The notes beneath the pieces were generated by a model. It ran no database searches. It was not told the DNA's origin and was given only the letters and a program-made list of their open reading frames with translations. This document shows, piece by piece, positions 9,028 to 17,699 of a DNA stretch of 64,000 bases; position 1 is the stretch's first letter; each line of letters starts with the position of its first letter. The stretch is from Ancylobacter polymorphus (GTDB lineage: Bacteria; Pseudomonadota; Alphaproteobacteria; Rhizobiales; Xanthobacteraceae): assembly GCF_030813495.1 (NCBI RefSeq), contig NZ_JAUSUI010000011.1, forward strand, positions 62,001 through 126,000. Reading direction: 5' to 3'. The translations under genes and the position numbers were made by a program.

Positions 9028-9996
9028 ATGGTTCGCTACACGCTCCGCCAGATCGCCTATTTCCGCGCGGTGGCCGAGCAGGGCGGGATCGCCCAGGCGG
9101 CACGGGTGCTCAACATTGCCCAGCCCTCCATCGCCCAGGCGCTGGCGAAGCTGGAGCAGGCGCTGGGCCTCACCCTGTTCGAGCGCCACCATGCCCGTGG
9201 GCTGACGCTGACTCTGCAGGGGCGGAGTTTTCTCGGCCACGCCACCGCGCTGGCGCTGGCCGCCGAACAGGTGGAGCGCGAGGCGCGGGCGCTGGCGGCC
9301 GAGACCACGGGAGAGATCCGGCTCGGCGTGTTCTGGACGCTGGCGCCATTCTATGCCGCCGACCTGATGCGGGATTTCGCGCGGCAGGCGCCGGGCGTCG
9401 TCATCCGGCAGAAGGAAATGGCGCTGACCCCGCTTGCCGAGGCGTTGCGTAGCGGCGAGATCGACCTCGCGCTGACCTATGACCGCGGCGCCGATCTGTC
9501 CGACCTTCCCCGGCTCGAACTCGCCGCGCTCCAACCCAGCGTGGTGGTGGCGGCCGACCACAGGCTGGCGCGGCGCCGCGCGGTCTCCTGGCACGAGCTG
9601 GCGGACGAACCCTATGTGATGCTCGACGGCCCGGGCAGCCGGGCCTATTTCGAGGAATTGCTGGCGGAAGGCGGGATCGCCCCGCCCATCGCCCATGTCT
9701 CGACCTCGCTGGAAGCGGTGCGTAGCGCGGTGGCGGCGGGCTTCGGCTTCACCCTGCTGGTGATGCGCCCGCCCTCCGCCACCACCTATGACGGGCGCCG
9801 GGTGAAGACGTTGCGGATTGCCGGGCCGGTGCGGCCGCTGCGCATCGTGCTCGCCTCGCGCTACTGCGCCCGCGACGGCCTGCTGCGGCGTTTCGCCGAT
9901 CATGCCACCGCCTATTTTCAACGCGCCAACGGGCGCGAAGCCGGCTATGAGCCAGACGACGGACCGCATTCGCGCAACGGGAGAACACCAGCATGA
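9028..9996 (+). CDS. LysR-family transcriptional regulator
   Basis: The 322-residue regulator has an N-terminal winged helix-turn-helix (RQIAYFRAVAEQGGIAQAAR to about residue 60, including QPSIAQALAKLEQALG) and a periplasmic-binding-like effector domain (about 90-300, beginning GEIRLGVFWTLAP). It diverges from the Rieske oxygenase gene and overlaps the downstream amidohydrolase gene by four bases (ATGA). It probably senses a substrate of that pathway and controls both sides. The effector is unknown. Confidence 0.9.
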   Translation: MVRYTLRQIAYFRAVAEQGGIAQAARVLNIAQPSIAQALAKLEQALGLTLFERHHARGLTLTLQGRSFLGHATALALAAEQVEREARALAAETTGEIRLGVFWTLAPFYAADLMRDFARQAPGVVIRQKEMALTPLAEALRSGEIDLALTYDRGADLSDLPRLELAALQPSVVVAADHRLARRRAVSWHELADEPYVMLDGPGSRAYFEELLAEGGIAPPIAHVSTSLEAVRSAVAAGFGFTLLVMRPPSATTYDGRRVKTLRIAGPVRPLRIVLASRYCARDGLLRRFADHATAYFQRANGREAGYEPDDGPHSRNGRTPA

Positions 9997-11243
9997 ACCA
10001 GCAGATCGGCAATATGCGCGTCGATGGCGGGCGGCTCTGGGACAGCCTGATGGCGATGGCTGAGATCGGCCCCGGCATTGCCGGCGGCAATAACCGGCAG
10101 GCGCTGACCGATACCGACCGCGAGGGGCGCCTGCTGTTCCAGCGCTGGTGCGAGGAAGCCGGGATGGTGGTCGGGGTCGACGCCATGGGCTCGATGTTCG
10201 CCCGCCGCGAGGGGACAGAGGCCGACGCGCTGCCGATCCTCATCGGCTCGCATCTCGACACCCAGCCGACGGGCGGCAAGTTCGACGGCGTGCTCGGCGT
10301 GCTGGCGGCGCTGGAAGTGGTGCGCACGCTGAACGATCTCGGCATCCGCACGCGCCGGCCGGTGGAGGTGGTCAACTGGACCAATGAGGAAGGCTCGCGC
10401 TTTCCCCCCGCCATGGTCGCCTCTGGCGTCTATGCTGGCGTGCACACGCTGGACTGGGCCTATGACCGCACCGACGCCGCCGGCCTGCGCTTCGGCGACG
10501 AATTGGAACGGATCGGCTTCAAGGGCGAGGAGCCGGTCGGCCAGCGCAAGGGCCACGCTTATTTCGAGCTGCATATCGAGCAGGGGCCGATCCTCGAAGA
10601 GGAAGGGGTCGATATCGGCATCGTCACCCATGGCCAGGGTCTGCGCTGGGTGGAGGTGACGCTCACCGGCAAGGAGACCCATACCGGCACCACGCCGATG
10701 GACCGGCGGCTCAATGCCAGCCTCGGCGCCGCCCGCATCATCGACCGCATCGAAGCGATCACCCGCGCCCATGGGCCCAAGGCTGTGGGGGCGGTGGGGC
10801 AGCTGGTCTTCGCGCCGAACTCGCGCAACATCCTGCCGGGCAAGGTGGTGTTCACCGCCGATCTGCGCCATCCCGAACTCGCCGCGCTGAACTCCATGGC
10901 CGAGCAGGTGAAGCAGGCGGCGCGGGAGGTGGCGGCGGAACTCGGCATTGGGGTGGCGATCGAGGAAGTCGGCGCCTTCGACCCCACCGCCTTCGACGAG
11001 GATTTGCTGGCCGGGCTGCGCGCGGCGGCGGCGCGGCTCGGCTATTCCCACCGCGACATGGTGTCGGGCGCCGGGCACGATGCGTGCTGGGTGGCGAAGA
11101 CCATGCCCTCCGCCATGATCTTCTGCCCCTGCGTCGACGGGCTCAGCCATAATGAGGCGGAGGAGATCACGCCCGAATGGGCCGGCGCCGGCACCGATGT
11201 GCTGCTGCAGGCCGTGCTGCAGGCGGCCGAAGTGGTGGAATAG
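9993..11243 (+). CDS. M20-family N-carbamoyl-amino-acid hydrolase / Zn-dependent amidase
   Basis: The 416-residue protein is of the HyuC/AllC/beta-ureidopropionase group. Motifs seen are GSHLDTQPTGGKFDGVLG (metal His and Asp), WTNEEGSRFPPAM (catalytic and metal Glu), ELHIEQGPILE (metal His) and GAGHDACWVAK. Enzymes of this group hydrolyse N-carbamoyl amino acids, allantoate or ureidoglycine, releasing ammonia and CO2. Translation is coupled to the LysR gene by an ATGA overlap. Together with the Rieske oxygenase and ArgE-like deacylase it suggests degradation of a small nitrogen-containing compound. The substrate is not determined; allantoin genes are not visible. Confidence 0.87.
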   Translation: MNQQIGNMRVDGGRLWDSLMAMAEIGPGIAGGNNRQALTDTDREGRLLFQRWCEEAGMVVGVDAMGSMFARREGTEADALPILIGSHLDTQPTGGKFDGVLGVLAALEVVRTLNDLGIRTRRPVEVVNWTNEEGSRFPPAMVASGVYAGVHTLDWAYDRTDAAGLRFGDELERIGFKGEEPVGQRKGHAYFELHIEQGPILEEEGVDIGIVTHGQGLRWVEVTLTGKETHTGTTPMDRRLNASLGAARIIDRIEAITRAHGPKAVGAVGQLVFAPNSRNILPGKVVFTADLRHPELAALNSMAEQVKQAAREVAAELGIGVAIEEVGAFDPTAFDEDLLAGLRAAAARLGYSHRDMVSGAGHDACWVAKTMPSAMIFCPCVDGLSHNEAEEITPEWAGAGTDVLLQAVLQAAEVVE

Positions 11244-11256
11244 GGGGAACCCCGCC

Positions 11257-11394
11257 CTCATGCCCGGGCTGGACCCGGGCACCCAGACACAGAGCGACGG
11301 GAATGCCGCTTGGCGGTCAACAGCGCGGGCCGGGGCTCACCTCCGCCACCGCGTCCGTGAGAAGGCTGGATCCCCGGGTCAAGCCCGGGGATGA
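11257..11394. repeat. CCCGGG-type long inverted repeat between convergent genes
   Basis: Two imperfect arms of about 29 bases face each other: 11257-11285 reads CTCATGCCCGGGCTGGACCC onward, and 11365-11394 is its near reverse complement. They are separated by about 80 bases. This is the well-known intergenic palindromic element scattered in alphaproteobacterial genomes. It lies between the convergent ends of the amidase and glucokinase genes and could form a large cruciform or bidirectional terminator. No coding sequence is seen between 11244 and 11421. Confidence 0.8.
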
Positions 11395-11421
11395 GGCCGT
11401 GCGAGAGGGATAGGCCCCCGC

Positions 11422-12153
11422 TCAGCCCTTGCGCCAGAGCGCGGCGCCGCCGGTGAGGCCTGCATCGTTGCTGGCGAGGCTGACATTGGCCGGCAGCTCG
11501 ATCTCGACATGCTTGGCATTGCCGCCGCCGAGATAGAGATGATCGTAGTGCAGCAGCACGTAAAGCAGCTCGATCACCCGTTTCACATGGTGATTCCAGT
11601 GGTGCTTGCCGTGTGATTCATAGGCGGCTACGCCGAGATATTCGTCATAGGTCAGGTTGTCGTGCACCGGGTGGTGCGCCAGCTCCATATGCGGCATGAG
11701 ATCGCCGTCGCGGAACAGGGCGGTGCCGCAGCCGGTGCCGAGCGTCATCACCAGTTCCAGCCCCTTGCCGGAAATGATGCCATAGCCCTGCATCTCGGCG
11801 TCGTTGATCAGCCTTGCCGGCACCTTGAGGCGTGCCGCCATCGCATCCGCCAGCGCGAAGCCCGCCCACAACTCGGTGCCGAGATTCGGCGCGGTGAGCA
11901 CCCGGCCGTTGCGCACCACGCCGGGGAAGCCGATGGAGATACGGTCGAAGGCCGGCAGCTTGGCCGCCATGCCGGCATAGGCATCGAGCAGCGCCTCCGG
12001 GTGGCAGGGATGGGGCGTGTCGACCCGCTCCCGCTCCGAGAGCATGGTGCCGTGCTCGTCGATGACCGCGCATTTCAGCCCGGTGCCGCCGACATCCACC
12101 GCCAGAATGCCGGGCTTTGCCGCCGCGCCTGCCGTGCTCGTTGCGTCCGTCAT
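11422..12153 (-). CDS. ppgK: Polyphosphate glucokinase (ROK family)
   Basis: The 243-residue protein has the ROK phosphate-binding motif AVDVGGTGLKCAVID near the N-terminus, GFPGVVRNG, and LGTGCGTALFRDGDLMPHMELAHHP, which fits polyphosphate-dependent glucokinases rather than larger ATP-only ROK kinases. It phosphorylates glucose to glucose-6-phosphate using inorganic polyphosphate or ATP. The start at 12153 overlaps the stop of the upstream glucoamylase gene (ATGA), so both are made together; glucose released by the glucoamylase would be its substrate. The upstream open frame beyond this ATG lies inside the glucoamylase gene and was not used. Confidence 0.88.
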   Translation of the reverse strand: MTDATSTAGAAAKPGILAVDVGGTGLKCAVIDEHGTMLSERERVDTPHPCHPEALLDAYAGMAAKLPAFDRISIGFPGVVRNGRVLTAPNLGTELWAGFALADAMAARLKVPARLINDAEMQGYGIISGKGLELVMTLGTGCGTALFRDGDLMPHMELAHHPVHDNLTYDEYLGVAAYESHGKHHWNHHVKRVIELLYVLLHYDHLYLGGGNAKHVEIELPANVSLASNDAGLTGGAALWRKG

Positions 12154-14657
12154 GCCTGCCCTCCCTCGACATCGCTGCGCGCGGGCTCCGCGACCCGCCG
12201 GCTCACTTCCGGCTCGTCCGCCGCCGCGTGGAACAGCGTCCCGTCGCCATCGACGACGACGCTGTAATCCTCGCCTTCCCACTTGTCCGCTTCAGGCCAG
12301 AAGAAGGTGAAGCGCAGATGACGGCCATGGTGGCGCAGCGTGGTCGGCAGATCGACGATGTGCAGGCCAAAGCTGGTGGGCTGCGTCGGCGTGTCCTGGC
12401 TCGTCGTCCAGCCGTCGAGCGACCAGTGGATAACGGCGGGCGCCGGCAGCTCGATGCGCAGGGCAAGGCCCGCGGGCAGCGAACGGAGCTTCTGGTTGAA
12501 GTGCCAGAGCCGGCGCGGCGAGGTGACCTTGTCGACGAGATAGCGCTGCACCGTCTGCGGCGGGGTGTCGAACACCTTGCCGTCATGCAGCGAGCGCATC
12601 AGCTTGATGTGCTCGGCATGGGCCCAGACCAGCGGCATGGCGCTACCCGAGGGCCGGCCCTTGTAGAGCTCGCGCTCGGGAATGTCGTCCTGGTCCCACA
12701 CCTGCTCGGGCAGCAGGCCGCCCGGGCCGGCGCTATCCTCCAGCGTCACCAGAAGCTGGCCGGCGCGCACCAGATTGCCGGCGGCGATCTCGTAATGCGC
12801 CCGCTCGCCGGTGAGCAGCGGCCAGGCACGGCCGATGCCGGTGCCGTCGAAGGGCGAGCCGTCCTCATGCTCGCCATAGCCGTCGCCATTGTAGCGGTAC
12901 CAGACCGGCCCCTGCGGCAGCTCCACCTTGAGAATGGCGTCGATGGCCTTGATGGTGTCGAGGATGCGCGGATCGTCCGGCGCGCGCAGTCCGAAGCGCA
13001 CCAGCGCCAGCGCGTCCGGCGAGATCAGCTGCGCCGCCGGCCGGTCGGTATCGGCCGGCGGGCGGTTCTTCACCGGCACGAAGCCGTCGAGCGGGGAGGC
13101 CGCGTCCGCCGTCTCCGGCGGGGCGATGCGCACATAATAGCCTTCCACACCGAGCCGGTCGGCGAGGTCGGTGCCGGTGGCGAAGGTCCAGTGCTCGATG
13201 GAGTCGTTCCAGGCATCGGCCTTCTCGCGCAGATAGCGCGCATCCCCCTTCCGGCCGGCCAGATCCATCATGTCGGCGGCGGCAAGCAGGGCGGAAATTT
13301 CCGCCGCAAGGGTGAAGGGCGAATAGCCGGCATCCTCCTCCCAGCGGTCCTGGCCGGTGACGGGGCCGTTGAGGACGATGAAGCGCGCGGCGCGCGTGAT
13401 CATGTCCATATAGCTGTCGAGTTCGCCATGGGCGAAATGGCCGCTGCGGCGGATCATGTCGGCGAGCAGGATGGGGAAGGCGCATTCGTCCATCTGCACG
13501 CCGCCCCAATAGGGCACGCCATCCAGCCAGACATTCTGCGACCAGTGGCCATCCGCCTCCTGTATGGCGCGGAGATAGCCGAGCACCGACTTGGCCTCGT
13601 CATAGGCGCCCGCCGCCAGCAGGCCGCCGGCATTCTCGACGAGATCGCGCGGCCAGACGAGGTGATAGCCGCCGAGATCCTCATCGCCCTTGTTGAAGCC
13701 CCAGGGAATGGAGAGGCTGGCGATGATCGCGCCCGGCATCGAATAGGGCTGGTGGGTGGCGAGCACGATGGTGCTGGCGCGGTAGGCATTGATGTTGGAG
13801 CGCCCCTGCGGATGGTCGAGCGGCATGAGCGTGCTCTGCCAGTTGCGCCAGCCCTGCACATAGGTGCGGCGCAGTTCCTCGAAGCCTTCCTGCAGGCTGC
13901 ACACGGCACGGAAGCCGGCTTCCTCCGGCCGGGCGCCGAAGCCCAGCGCCACCAGCATCTCGCCATTGCAGGCGGCAAGGTCGATCTCAGCGCTGAGCGC
14001 GACATTGCCGGACTCGGCGCGGCGGTAGCGCTCTTCCAGCTCGCCGTGGCGGCTGAGCTGCTGCCAGCCATCGGAGGTGCCGACATAGCCGACCGAACGC
14101 GCCTTCCACGGCACCGAGCAGGCGAGCGCCAACGACTGGCCCCGCCGGCCGGAGGCGAACAGCATCGACGTGCCCTTATAGTCACCGACCCAGCCGGTGT
14201 TGTCCGCCCCGGCATTGATGAGATGCGGCGCCAGCAGCGCGAACAGGCGATAATCCGAGATGTCGCCGATCAGCGCCTCGAAGGTCACCTTCTGGATCAG
14301 CACCTCGCGGCGCGGATCGGTGAGGATCTGCTTCTGGATGCGCCAGCGCCCGTCACGGGCGGTGTTGAGCAGGTGGTAGGCCGGCACGCCATGTTCGAGC
14401 ACGCCGACCTCATGGTCGGCGTCGCGCTTCTCCTCGGCGAAATAGCCGTCCGGCCCGGTGACGAGGAAGCCGAAATCGCGGGTGCAGGCGGTGTCGACGC
14501 GGGGATAGTAGATCTCGTTGAGAATGCCGTGGCTGAGGGTGAACCACAGCCGGCTTGCCGCCGTGCGCGCCGTACCCACGCCCACCTTGGCGCTCGAGGT
14601 CCAGCGTGCCGGGCCGCCGGGGCCACCGGGCGGTATCAGTTCTCCATCGTCGCTCAT
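12150..14657 (-). CDS. Glycoside hydrolase family 15 glucoamylase / glucodextranase-like
   Basis: The 835-residue enzyme has an N-terminal beta-sandwich domain (about 1-280, typical of bacterial GH15) followed by an (alpha/alpha)6 catalytic barrel. The diagnostic sequence DEDLGGYHLVWPRDLVENA contains the substrate-binding Trp-Pro-Arg-Asp motif; WYRYNGDGYGEHEDGSPFDG also fits the family. It releases glucose from the non-reducing ends of alpha-glucans. No signal peptide is evident, so it probably acts in the cytoplasm on glycogen-type or short alpha-glucans, or trehalose, which some GH15 members hydrolyse. It is translationally coupled to polyphosphate glucokinase. Confidence 0.87.
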   Translation of the reverse strand: MSDDGELIPPGGPGGPARWTSSAKVGVGTARTAASRLWFTLSHGILNEIYYPRVDTACTRDFGFLVTGPDGYFAEEKRDADHEVGVLEHGVPAYHLLNTARDGRWRIQKQILTDPRREVLIQKVTFEALIGDISDYRLFALLAPHLINAGADNTGWVGDYKGTSMLFASGRRGQSLALACSVPWKARSVGYVGTSDGWQQLSRHGELEERYRRAESGNVALSAEIDLAACNGEMLVALGFGARPEEAGFRAVCSLQEGFEELRRTYVQGWRNWQSTLMPLDHPQGRSNINAYRASTIVLATHQPYSMPGAIIASLSIPWGFNKGDEDLGGYHLVWPRDLVENAGGLLAAGAYDEAKSVLGYLRAIQEADGHWSQNVWLDGVPYWGGVQMDECAFPILLADMIRRSGHFAHGELDSYMDMITRAARFIVLNGPVTGQDRWEEDAGYSPFTLAAEISALLAAADMMDLAGRKGDARYLREKADAWNDSIEHWTFATGTDLADRLGVEGYYVRIAPPETADAASPLDGFVPVKNRPPADTDRPAAQLISPDALALVRFGLRAPDDPRILDTIKAIDAILKVELPQGPVWYRYNGDGYGEHEDGSPFDGTGIGRAWPLLTGERAHYEIAAGNLVRAGQLLVTLEDSAGPGGLLPEQVWDQDDIPERELYKGRPSGSAMPLVWAHAEHIKLMRSLHDGKVFDTPPQTVQRYLVDKVTSPRRLWHFNQKLRSLPAGLALRIELPAPAVIHWSLDGWTTSQDTPTQPTSFGLHIVDLPTTLRHHGRHLRFTFFWPEADKWEGEDYSVVVDGDGTLFHAAADEPEVSRRVAEPARSDVEGGQA

Positions 14658-14812
14658 GGCGTACCCCCCAACTCACGTCCCTTGAGGGACGATCTTTCCA
14701 ACGGACGTACCGGATCGGTCCGGCGCGCCTGTCTCCCTGTGCCCCACCGGGGAACCTGCGGGGAATTTCCGGTCCGGTCAATCGCCATGGCGCGCGTGGC
14801 ACGGACCGCCGC

Positions 14813-17644
14813 CTAGAAGCGCAACCGCAGGCTGGCCTGAAAGCCGTTGTCGCGCAGCCCGTCGCCGAACTGGCCGGTGTAGCGCAGGCCGAGCTGCAGG
14901 TCGGTGCCGGCCTGGGCGACCAGCCCGGTCTCCAGCAGCGCCGTGTCCTGGGCCGGCGGTGCCCCGGTGACGACGAAAGCCGGCCCGCCGGCGAGGCCGC
15001 CGGACGGCGCCCCGGCAAAGGCGGCGACGAGCGTCGGGGTGCCGCCCCACACATGCTGCCAGGCGGCGGAGGCGTCGATCCGCAGCCTCACCCCCGCCGG
15101 CGCGGCGAGCGGCAACGAGAGGCGCGCGCCGAGGGTGCCGAAGCTGGCCTCGGCGTCCACCCCGGACATCGCCAGCGCCGCCGCGCCGCCCGTCTCGCGA
15201 AAGCGGCCGCCTTCCAGCGCGACATAGGCGAGACCGGCGAAAGGCTCCAGCCGCGCCCCGGCGAGCGCGATCTCATAGCCGATCTCGCCGAAAAACTGCG
15301 CCGCGCCGGTACTGAAATCGGCGGTCAGCGTCTGCGGGAGGCCGGGCAGGGCAAGGCTGCGGCTGGCGGACACCTCGTTCCAGCCATAGGCGCCGCCCAG
15401 GCTGAGCGCGAGCGGCCCCCAGCGGCGCCCGCCATAGAGGCCGAGCGTGTAGGTATCGACCCCCCAGGAGTCGGCGAAGCCCCCGGCGCTGAGCGCGCTG
15501 TGGCTGTAGCCGCCAAAGGCCCCGAGCCGCCAGTCCTGGACGAACAGCCGGTCAAGCCCGGCATAAAAGCCGCCAATGTCGCGCGACAGGCCGGCGCCGG
15601 CGCTATCGAGCCTGCCGAAGGCACCGAAACCCTGCAGCCACAGCGCCGTTCCGGTGCCCGATGCCGCATCGGCGATCCGCGTGCCGTCATCGGCATAGCT
15701 CGCCACCTGCGCCCCCGACCCGCCGCCTCCGGCGCCGGAAGCTGGCCGCAGCCTGTCGAGCGCCGCCGCGCGGGCGAAGCGGGTATCCTGCAGCAGCAGC
15801 GTTTCCAGCGAGGCATAGCTCTGGCCCGACAGCCCGTCGAAAGCCTCGCGCGCGGCGGCGAGGCTCGGCAGCCAGGCGGCGGAGGCGACCAAGGGCGCGC
15901 CGGGATCGAACGCGTCGAGCGCGGCGCCGAGCGCGCGCTGATTGGCGGTGAGGCCGGCGGAAGCGAAGGAACGGGACTGGGTGACCGCCAGACGGAGTTC
16001 ATGCGCCCCGGCCACCGCGCTGACGGCGGCGAAGGCCGAGGCCGGTCCCTCCAGCGTGGCGAAGGCGCCCTCGATCCCCTCGCCAGCGGTGAGCACGGTG
16101 TAGCTGCCGAAGGGCGCGGGATCGAACAGGCGATAGGCGAGCGTCCCGCCAAGGCTGGCCGTGCCGCTCACCGCCAGCCGGTCGGCGCCCGCCGCCCCGA
16201 GCCGCACATCGAGCCGGGCGGCTGCATCCGCCGCGTGGTCGCCGGTGAGGGCCAGCGTGCCGAGCGCACGCGAAGCACCCGGCGCCAGCGTACCGCCGGT
16301 CTGGACATAGCCGCCCGCCGCGCCGAGCGTTCCGGTGCCGGAGACCACGCCGCCGGCCTGCAGCAGGCGGGCCGTCGTCAGCGTACCGTCAATATGCAGC
16401 CCTCCGCCGGCGAGCGCCGTGTCGAGCAGCACGTCCAGCCGATAGCCCGCCGCGATATCGAGCGCGGCGCCGACATGGGCAACGGTCAGCCGGTCAAGGG
16501 TCGGCGACATGTCGAGGCGAATCTGCGAAGGCTGCGCGAGCGTTACCTCATAATAGCGGCCCAGCGTTCCATAGCCGGCGAAGTCGCCATCCGCATTGTC
16601 CGGCGTCTCGTGGCGGCCGAGCGTGTCGGTCCAGCGGGCCGCCTCGCTCCAGGCGAAGGCGCCAGCGGCGGCGGTGGTGGTGCGCAGCGGGTTGGCGGCG
16701 GCGAGCCAGTCCGCATGGTCGGCAACGGCGCCATAGGTGGCGAAGGTTCCATAGGTGTAGATGTACTGGCCGGGATTGTCGGGGTCCGGGATCCCTCCGG
16801 TCGAGGTTACGCCGATCTGGATCAGCCCGCCATCCGGCCCGACCGCGAACAGCGGTCCGCCGCTGTCGCCCGGCGCCGTGATGCCTTCCCAGGCCGGAAC
16901 CGGAGCGTCGAGATTGAAGTAGTTCGGATCGTCCGGGTTCAGCGGGTCGCGAAACTGGAGATGGAAGAGATAGCTCCCATCCGGCAGGGTCTCGATTTCG
17001 CCGAGCGTGTTGGTCACGGCGCGGCGGCGGTCGTCATAGCCGAGATTGTTCTGGGTGCCGGTGCCGATCTCACCATAGCCGGCCACCCAGACCAACTCGC
17101 CGATGCCGGGCAACTGGTCGGGCGAGGTGGCCAGCGTCACCGGCGCGACCTCGGATACCGGCCGGGCCAGCGAGATCAGCGCGACGTCATTATTGGGATA
17201 GCCGGCGGGAGCATAGGCGGGATTGACCGCGACGCCGCTAACGGCGCGGTCATTGGCGGTCGGCTGCGTCGAGTCGGGGGAAAAGCGGACCTCCACCTCA
17301 TCGAACCAGCTGAGCACCACGCCTGTCACGTCGCTCAGCGCGCAGTGGCCGGCGGTGAGCACGGTGCGGGAGTTGATCAGCGTGCCGGAACAATGCGCGA
17401 GGCCGTCAATCGAGACCGCGACGACATTGGAAAACTGGTTTTCGTTGTCGTACCAGTTCTGCACCCCTCCGACGGCGGCGGCATCGACATCGTTGAGATA
17501 GATCGCGCCCGCCGGCGCGGCCGCGAGCGAGGCACAGCCCGAGGTGAGCAGAGCCGCAAGGCGCCTCCCGGTCCGTCCCGTCCGGCCACCAGCGCGCCGC
17601 CGGAAGTGGGTTTTCGCCGCCGATCGCCCGCCTTTTGTCCCCAC
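14813..17644 (-). CDS. Trypsin-like serine protease with autotransporter beta-barrel
   Basis: The 943-residue protein is predicted to be secreted. A long basic N-terminus precedes a hydrophobic signal segment ending near AAPAGA. A chymotrypsin-fold S1 domain follows with a full triad: His100 (LTAGHC), Asp153 (NNDVAL) and Ser261 (GDSGGPLF). A Gly/Ala-rich passenger stalk with an autotransporter-type repeat (GGVVSGTGTLG) runs to about residue 540. The last 280 or so residues form an autotransporter beta-domain ending in alternating hydrophobic residues and a C-terminal Phe (SLRLRF), the usual outer-membrane assembly signal. S1-domain autotransporters are less common than subtilisin-type ones. 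The target protein is unknown. Confidence 0.88.
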   Translation of the reverse strand: MGTKGGRSAAKTHFRRRAGGRTGRTGRRLAALLTSGCASLAAAPAGAIYLNDVDAAAVGGVQNWYDNENQFSNVVAVSIDGLAHCSGTLINSRTVLTAGHCALSDVTGVVLSWFDEVEVRFSPDSTQPTANDRAVSGVAVNPAYAPAGYPNNDVALISLARPVSEVAPVTLATSPDQLPGIGELVWVAGYGEIGTGTQNNLGYDDRRRAVTNTLGEIETLPDGSYLFHLQFRDPLNPDDPNYFNLDAPVPAWEGITAPGDSGGPLFAVGPDGGLIQIGVTSTGGIPDPDNPGQYIYTYGTFATYGAVADHADWLAAANPLRTTTAAAGAFAWSEAARWTDTLGRHETPDNADGDFAGYGTLGRYYEVTLAQPSQIRLDMSPTLDRLTVAHVGAALDIAAGYRLDVLLDTALAGGGLHIDGTLTTARLLQAGGVVSGTGTLGAAGGYVQTGGTLAPGASRALGTLALTGDHAADAAARLDVRLGAAGADRLAVSGTASLGGTLAYRLFDPAPFGSYTVLTAGEGIEGAFATLEGPASAFAAVSAVAGAHELRLAVTQSRSFASAGLTANQRALGAALDAFDPGAPLVASAAWLPSLAAAREAFDGLSGQSYASLETLLLQDTRFARAAALDRLRPASGAGGGGSGAQVASYADDGTRIADAASGTGTALWLQGFGAFGRLDSAGAGLSRDIGGFYAGLDRLFVQDWRLGAFGGYSHSALSAGGFADSWGVDTYTLGLYGGRRWGPLALSLGGAYGWNEVSASRSLALPGLPQTLTADFSTGAAQFFGEIGYEIALAGARLEPFAGLAYVALEGGRFRETGGAAALAMSGVDAEASFGTLGARLSLPLAAPAGVRLRIDASAAWQHVWGGTPTLVAAFAGAPSGGLAGGPAFVVTGAPPAQDTALLETGLVAQAGTDLQLGLRYTGQFGDGLRDNGFQASLRLRF

Positions 17645-17699
17645 GCCGCCTCCCCTCGCCGTGACACCTTCCGCAGCGATAGCCCGGATTCCGCCGCGC

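Noticed and set aside
12117-14816. An 899-codon open frame on the plus strand
   Set aside because: It is antisense to the GH15 gene, with shadow-type composition.
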